This document shows, in pieces, positions 4,191 through 6,478 of a DNA stretch of 6,478 nucleotides. Made by a program: the position numbers and the translations under genes. How positions within the stretch are numbered: position 1 is the first letter of the stretch; each line of letters opens with the position of its first letter. Location of the stretch: the NCBI GenBank assembly GCA_036564345.1, contig DATCOZ010000138.1:1-6478 (forward strand), in the 5' to 3' direction. The notes under the pieces are model-generated. The model was not told where the DNA came from. It searched no databases and saw nothing but the letters and a program-made list of their open reading frames with translations. The stretch comes from UBA6019 sp036564345. Its GTDB lineage: Bacteria; Chloroflexota; Dormibacteria; Dormibacterales; Dormibacteraceae.

Positions 4191-4214
4191 TTGTCGCAAA
4201 CGGAGCGTCGACAA
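4191..4214. repeat. short inverted pair TTGTCG-N12-CGACAA before the response regulator
   Basis: TTGTCG (4191-4196) and CGACAA (4209-4214) are inverted with a 12-nt spacer, 65-88 nt before ATG 4279. A further CGACAA lies at 4148-4153. The right arm extends to GTCGACAAA, also present (inverted) at 2152-2160. A regulator site shared with the EEP gene is possible, but the arms are only 6 bp. The rest of 4101-4265 shows no gene. Confidence 0.25.
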
Positions 4215-4265
4215 AAGGCCAACGGATCGCCGACGACCTCTGCTGGTCTTACACCCCGGCGCGTA

Positions 4266-4271
4266 CATAAT
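4266..4271 (+). promoter_or_regulatory. -10 element (CATAAT), leaderless promoter of the response regulator
   Basis: CATAAT, within TACATAAT, matches the -10 consensus at 5 of 6 positions and ends exactly seven bases before ATG 4279, so transcription should start on or next to the A of the start codon. There is no Shine-Dalgarno between them. The -35 is poorly defined. Confidence 0.55.
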
Positions 4272-4278
4272 TGCTGCG

Positions 4279-4689
4279 ATGGCTGTCGGTTCGCTCCACA
4301 TCCTGCTGGTCGAGGATGATCCCGCGGTGGCCGGCATGTACCGGCTCAAGCTCGAGATGGAGGGCTATCGGGTCACCGTCGCCGGCGATGGGGAGGAGGG
4401 GCTCCGGATCGCCCAGGAGCAGCGGCCGCAGCTGATCTTCCTCGACATCCGCCTCCCCAAGCTGGACGGGATGTCCGTGCTGGAGGCGATGCGGGGCGAC
4501 GACCGGACCCGCCACATACCCGTCCTCATCCTCTCCAACTACGGCGAGCCGCCGCTCATCGAGAGGGGTCTGCGGCTGGGAGCCCGCGAGTACCTCTTGA
4601 AGAGCGAGACGACACCCTCGGGGGTCGCAGCCCGCGCCCGCAGCTACACCGAGAAGGGCTCCCCGGCGGACAAGCCCAAGCCCGCCTAG
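4279..4689 (+). CDS. single-domain response regulator (CheY-like REC)
   Basis: A 136-residue stand-alone receiver domain without an output domain. The acidic pocket is Glu12-Asp13-Asp14, the phosphoacceptor is Asp56 (Leu-Ile-Phe-Leu-Asp-Ile-Arg-Leu-Pro), the switch Ser is Ser86 (Ile-Leu-Ser-Asn-Tyr) and the conserved Lys is Lys108 (Tyr-Leu-Leu-Lys-Ser). All catalytic positions are intact. By family it accepts phosphate from a sensor histidine kinase and acts through protein contacts in the cytoplasm. The final ~20 residues are a Lys/Pro-rich tail outside the fold. ATG 4279 fits the domain boundary and the -10 seven bases upstream. No kinase is encoded here. The gene runs tail-to-tail into the cyclase gene, with both stops sharing one CTAG. 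A role connected with the cyclase is possible but is inferred only from adjacency. Confidence 0.93.
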   Translation: MAVGSLHILLVEDDPAVAGMYRLKLEMEGYRVTVAGDGEEGLRIAQEQRPQLIFLDIRLPKLDGMSVLEAMRGDDRTRHIPVLILSNYGEPPLIERGLRLGAREYLLKSETTPSGVAARARSYTEKGSPADKPKPA

Positions 4690-5897
4690 GGGCCGGGCGC
4701 CACCAGCGGAACGCCCGGGCTCTGGTCAGGGTCGAGGGCGTAGATCGGCGTCGCCTTGGTCGCCCCTTTGAGGATCATCGGCGCCTGTGCCGTCGCCCGT
4801 ACCTCGGCGGCCACCTGGCGATAGGTGTTCTGGCTGAGGAAGGCTCCCGCCGGCCGCCGCTTGGAGAGGTAGCTCGCGTTATTGACCGGTACGCCGATCA
4901 GCGTGTACTCGAGCCGCCGCTCGGAGCCGATGTTGCCGGCGACCACGTAGCCGCTGTCGAGGCCGATGCCAACCTCCAATGGTGGGTCGCCGACGCTGGC
5001 CCGGGGGATGTTCATCTCCTTCACCGCCGCCAGCATGTCGGTTGCCGCCCGTACCGCCTGGTGGGCGGAGTCCTCGACCGGGACCGGGGCGCCGAAGACG
5101 ACCAGCAGCCCGTCGCCCTGGAACTTGTCGATGTTGCCGCCGTGGTCGAGCACGATGTCGACCATCTGCCGGAAGTACTGGTTGAGGAGGTGGACGAGGT
5201 CCTCCGCCTCCATCTCCTGGGAGAGGGTCGAGAAGCCCGCGATGTCGGAGGCCAGCATCGTCACCTTCAGCCGTTCGCCGGCGAGGAAGTCGCCCTTGGG
5301 ATCGTTGAGGACGCGCTCCATGACCTGCTTGTTGACGTAGCGCTCGAACGTCTTGCGGAGCCGTTCGGAGTGCTCGTAGCTCTGCTTGAGGGAGGAGAAG
5401 AGGCGGGCGTTGTCGATCGCGATGGCCGCCTGGTGGGCGATCACCTGGAGGAAGCCGAGGTCCGCCTCCTGGAAGATGCCCGACTTGAAGGGGTTGTCGA
5501 CATAGACGGCCCCGATGCACTCGCCCCGGATCAGGAGGGGCACGGCGATGATCGAGCGGAGGTTGCGCAGGATCACCGACTGCTGGCCCTTGAACCGCGC
5601 GTCGGTGACCGCGTCGGTCGTCAACAGGGGCTGCTTGTCGCGGATGCACTGCTCGACGAAGGTGTGCGAGCCGGAGAACTCGGTCCCCTCCGAGACGCCC
5701 GTTTCGTTGCGCGCCACCCGGACCCGGAGGATTCCCTCCTCGACCAGCACGACGTAGCCGCGGGACGCGTTCATCAGGTCGATGACCTTGTCGAGCACGC
5801 GGCGGAGGACCTCGTCCAGATCGAGGCTCGAGGTGAGGTCCGCAGCCACCTCGTAGAGGAGCCGGTCGCGGCTCAGAGTGGGGTCGATGCTGGCCAT
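4686..5897 (-). CDS. GAF domain-class III adenylate/guanylate cyclase, non-canonical active site
   Basis: A 403-residue soluble protein. A GAF sensor (about 22-165, ending His-Gln-Ala-Ala-Ile-Ala-Ile-Asp-Asn-Ala-Arg-Leu) is followed by a coiled linker with the usual pre-catalytic stretch (Phe-Glu-Arg-Tyr-Val-Asn-Lys-Gln-Val near 184-192) and a class III nucleotide cyclase domain (about 208-388). Both metal aspartates are present: Asp218 (Ala-Ser-Asp-Ile-Ala-Gly-Phe) and Asp262 (Gln-Gly-Asp-Gly). The purine-contacting residues look adenylate-type: Lys258 and Thr332. The ribose/transition-state Asn is Asn339. However, the Arg normally four residues later (V-N-x-A-x-R) is Tyr343, and the usual Ile-Gly-Asp is Ile-Gly-Val. 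ATP to cAMP conversion is therefore expected from the family but doubtful here. ATG 5897 is preferred: an extended -10 lies just upstream, and the longer frame (to 5939) adds 14 unlikely residues. There is no Shine-Dalgarno. Confidence 0.92.
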   Translation of the reverse strand: MASIDPTLSRDRLLYEVAADLTSSLDLDEVLRRVLDKVIDLMNASRGYVVLVEEGILRVRVARNETGVSEGTEFSGSHTFVEQCIRDKQPLLTTDAVTDARFKGQQSVILRNLRSIIAVPLLIRGECIGAVYVDNPFKSGIFQEADLGFLQVIAHQAAIAIDNARLFSSLKQSYEHSERLRKTFERYVNKQVMERVLNDPKGDFLAGERLKVTMLASDIAGFSTLSQEMEAEDLVHLLNQYFRQMVDIVLDHGGNIDKFQGDGLLVVFGAPVPVEDSAHQAVRAATDMLAAVKEMNIPRASVGDPPLEVGIGLDSGYVVAGNIGSERRLEYTLIGVPVNNASYLSKRRPAGAFLSQNTYRQVAAEVRATAQAPMILKGATKATPIYALDPDQSPGVPLVAPGP

Positions 5898-5910
5898 CTG
5901 AAGCCGAACG

Positions 5911-5919
5911 AGTCTAACA
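5911..5919 (-). promoter_or_regulatory. extended -10 (TGTTAGACT) of the cyclase gene
   Basis: On the minus strand the bases read TG-T-TAGACT, an extended -10 arrangement (TGnTAnnnT) 13 nt before ATG 5897. That implies a leader of only about 6-7 nt. It lies inside the longer upstream frame, which argues against starting the protein at 5939. Confidence 0.45.
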
Positions 5920-5978
5920 GCGGAACCCGGCCATTCCACGATCGACCGGGGGTCGGCCGGGCGTCAAAAGAGGAGGCA

Positions 5979-5984
5979 TAAACT
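5979..5984 (+). promoter_or_regulatory. candidate -10 element (TAAACT) of the helicase gene
   Basis: TAAACT is a TAnnnT hexamer nine bases before GTG 5994, in the 96-bp divergent gap with the cyclase gene. Its first three bases form an in-frame TAA that rules out any earlier helicase start. The AGGAGG at 5971-5976 is 17 nt from the GTG, too far for a ribosome site, and would lie upstream of this promoter's transcript. Confidence 0.4.
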
Positions 5985-5993
5985 TCTCAGCCG

Positions 5994-6478
5994 GTGACCC
6001 AGACCCCAGCCGTCCGACCCGCCCTGTCCGCCGTGCTCGAGGCCCTCAACCCGCAGCAGCGGGAGGCAGCCGAGCACACCGACGGTCCCCTCCTCATCTT
6101 CGCGGGCGCAGGCTCCGGCAAGACCCGTGTGCTGACGACCCGGATCGCCTACCTGATCTCGCAGCGGAAGGCGTGGCCGGAGCGGATCCTCGCCGTCACC
6201 TTCACCAACAAAGCGGCCAGGGAGATGCGCGAGCGGGTCGGCCAGCTGGTCGGCGAGGAGATCGCCCGGGACATGTGGGTCGGCACCTTCCACCACACCT
6301 GCGTGCGCATCCTCCGCCGTGAAGCGCCCAACCTCGGCCTCGAGCGGAGCTTCACGATCTTCGACGAGGACGACACCCGGGCGGCCCTGAAGCGGGTGCT
6401 TGACGGCTTCGGCCTCGACCAGAAGCGCTACCCGCCGTCGCTGATCGCAAACGCCATCTCGAACGCCAAGAACGAGCT
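5994..6478 (+). CDS. pcrA: PcrA/UvrD-type superfamily 1 DNA helicase, N-terminal part
   Basis: The first 161 codons of an SF1A 3'-5' DNA helicase; the gene continues past the window edge. The motifs are in canonical order: Q motif Leu18-Asn-Pro-Gln-Gln-Arg-Glu-Ala; Walker A Ala37-Gly-Ala-Gly-Ser-Gly-Lys43-Thr44; motif Ia Ala67-Val-Thr-Phe-Thr-Asn-Lys-Ala-Ala; motif Ib Val-Gly-Thr-Phe-His (about 100-104) followed by Cys-Val-Arg-Ile-Leu-Arg-Arg-Glu. The protein unwinds DNA with ATP in nucleotide-excision repair and replication restart. The N-terminal sequence is closest to the PcrA/UvrD1 branch, as judged by motif wording only. GTG 5994 is the first possible start, because an in-frame TAA lies at 5979. 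It is divergent from the cyclase gene. The symbol could equally be uvrD or uvrD1. Confidence 0.93.
   Translation, partial: MTQTPAVRPALSAVLEALNPQQREAAEHTDGPLLIFAGAGSGKTRVLTTRIAYLISQRKAWPERILAVTFTNKAAREMRERVGQLVGEEIARDMWVGTFHHTCVRILRREAPNLGLERSFTIFDEDDTRAALKRVLDGFGLDQKRYPPSLIANAISNAKNE

Noticed and set aside
5898..5939. Cyclase start at GTG 5939 (14 extra residues)
   Set aside because: The extended -10 at 5911-5919 lies within this segment, and the added residues do not extend a known domain.
5061..5981. A + strand 306-codon frame opposite the cyclase
   Set aside because: An acidic, Val/Leu/Asp-repetitive antisense shadow; the minus frame has unmistakable GAF and cyclase motifs.

Overview
This is a GC-rich bacterial chromosome segment with strong third-position G/C bias. 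Its features are tRNA genes, class III cyclase signalling, a PcrA/UvrD-type helicase, many short gaps, GTG/TTG starts and starts without Shine-Dalgarno sequences. Together these fit a deep-branching actinobacterium (a Thermoleophilia-like lineage is my best guess), but this is inferred from style only. There is no phage, transposase, CRISPR or plasmid gene.

Layout from left to right. (1) A tRNA-Val(CAC), cut by the window edge, and tRNA-Glu(CTC), 7 nt apart, followed by a hairpin. (2) A 660-bp stretch that looks empty but, by codon periodicity, probably holds two small + strand genes: a four-cysteine protein (221-502) and a 63-residue protein (568-759). (3) A translationally coupled pair: a PaaI-like hotdog thioesterase (805-1212) and a LigB-family (class III extradiol dioxygenase-like) protein (1209-2042). 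(4) A 66-nt relic of the C-terminus of a quinone oxidoreductase on the minus strand. Its stop shares a CTAG with the dioxygenase stop. An AT-richer junction with a perfect dyad follows. (5) An endonuclease/exonuclease/phosphatase-family protein whose catalytic set is complete but which has no ATG/GTG/TTG in front of its first catalytic motif. (6) A 312-nt leader with several stems, two of them mutually exclusive, ahead of a secreted six-cysteine protein of unknown family (3262-3864). (7) tRNA-Lys(TTT) with a tandem 14-bp duplication of its 3' end, then a strong hairpin. (8) A single-domain response regulator (4279-4689) running tail-to-tail, again through a shared CTAG, into a GAF-class III nucleotide cyclase (4686-5897, minus strand). 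The cyclase has its metal and purine residues but Tyr in place of the usual transition-state Arg. (9) Divergently, the first 161 codons of a PcrA/UvrD-type helicase.

Functionally the window is a patchwork rather than one pathway. The thioesterase and dioxygenase form a likely two-gene catabolic or metabolic operon. The response regulator and cyclase could be parts of one signalling circuit, though they are not co-transcribed. The least explained elements are the leader and secreted protein at 2950-3864, the two small genes at 221-759, and the start-less nuclease/phosphatase next to the gene relic. No clearly new multi-gene system is visible.
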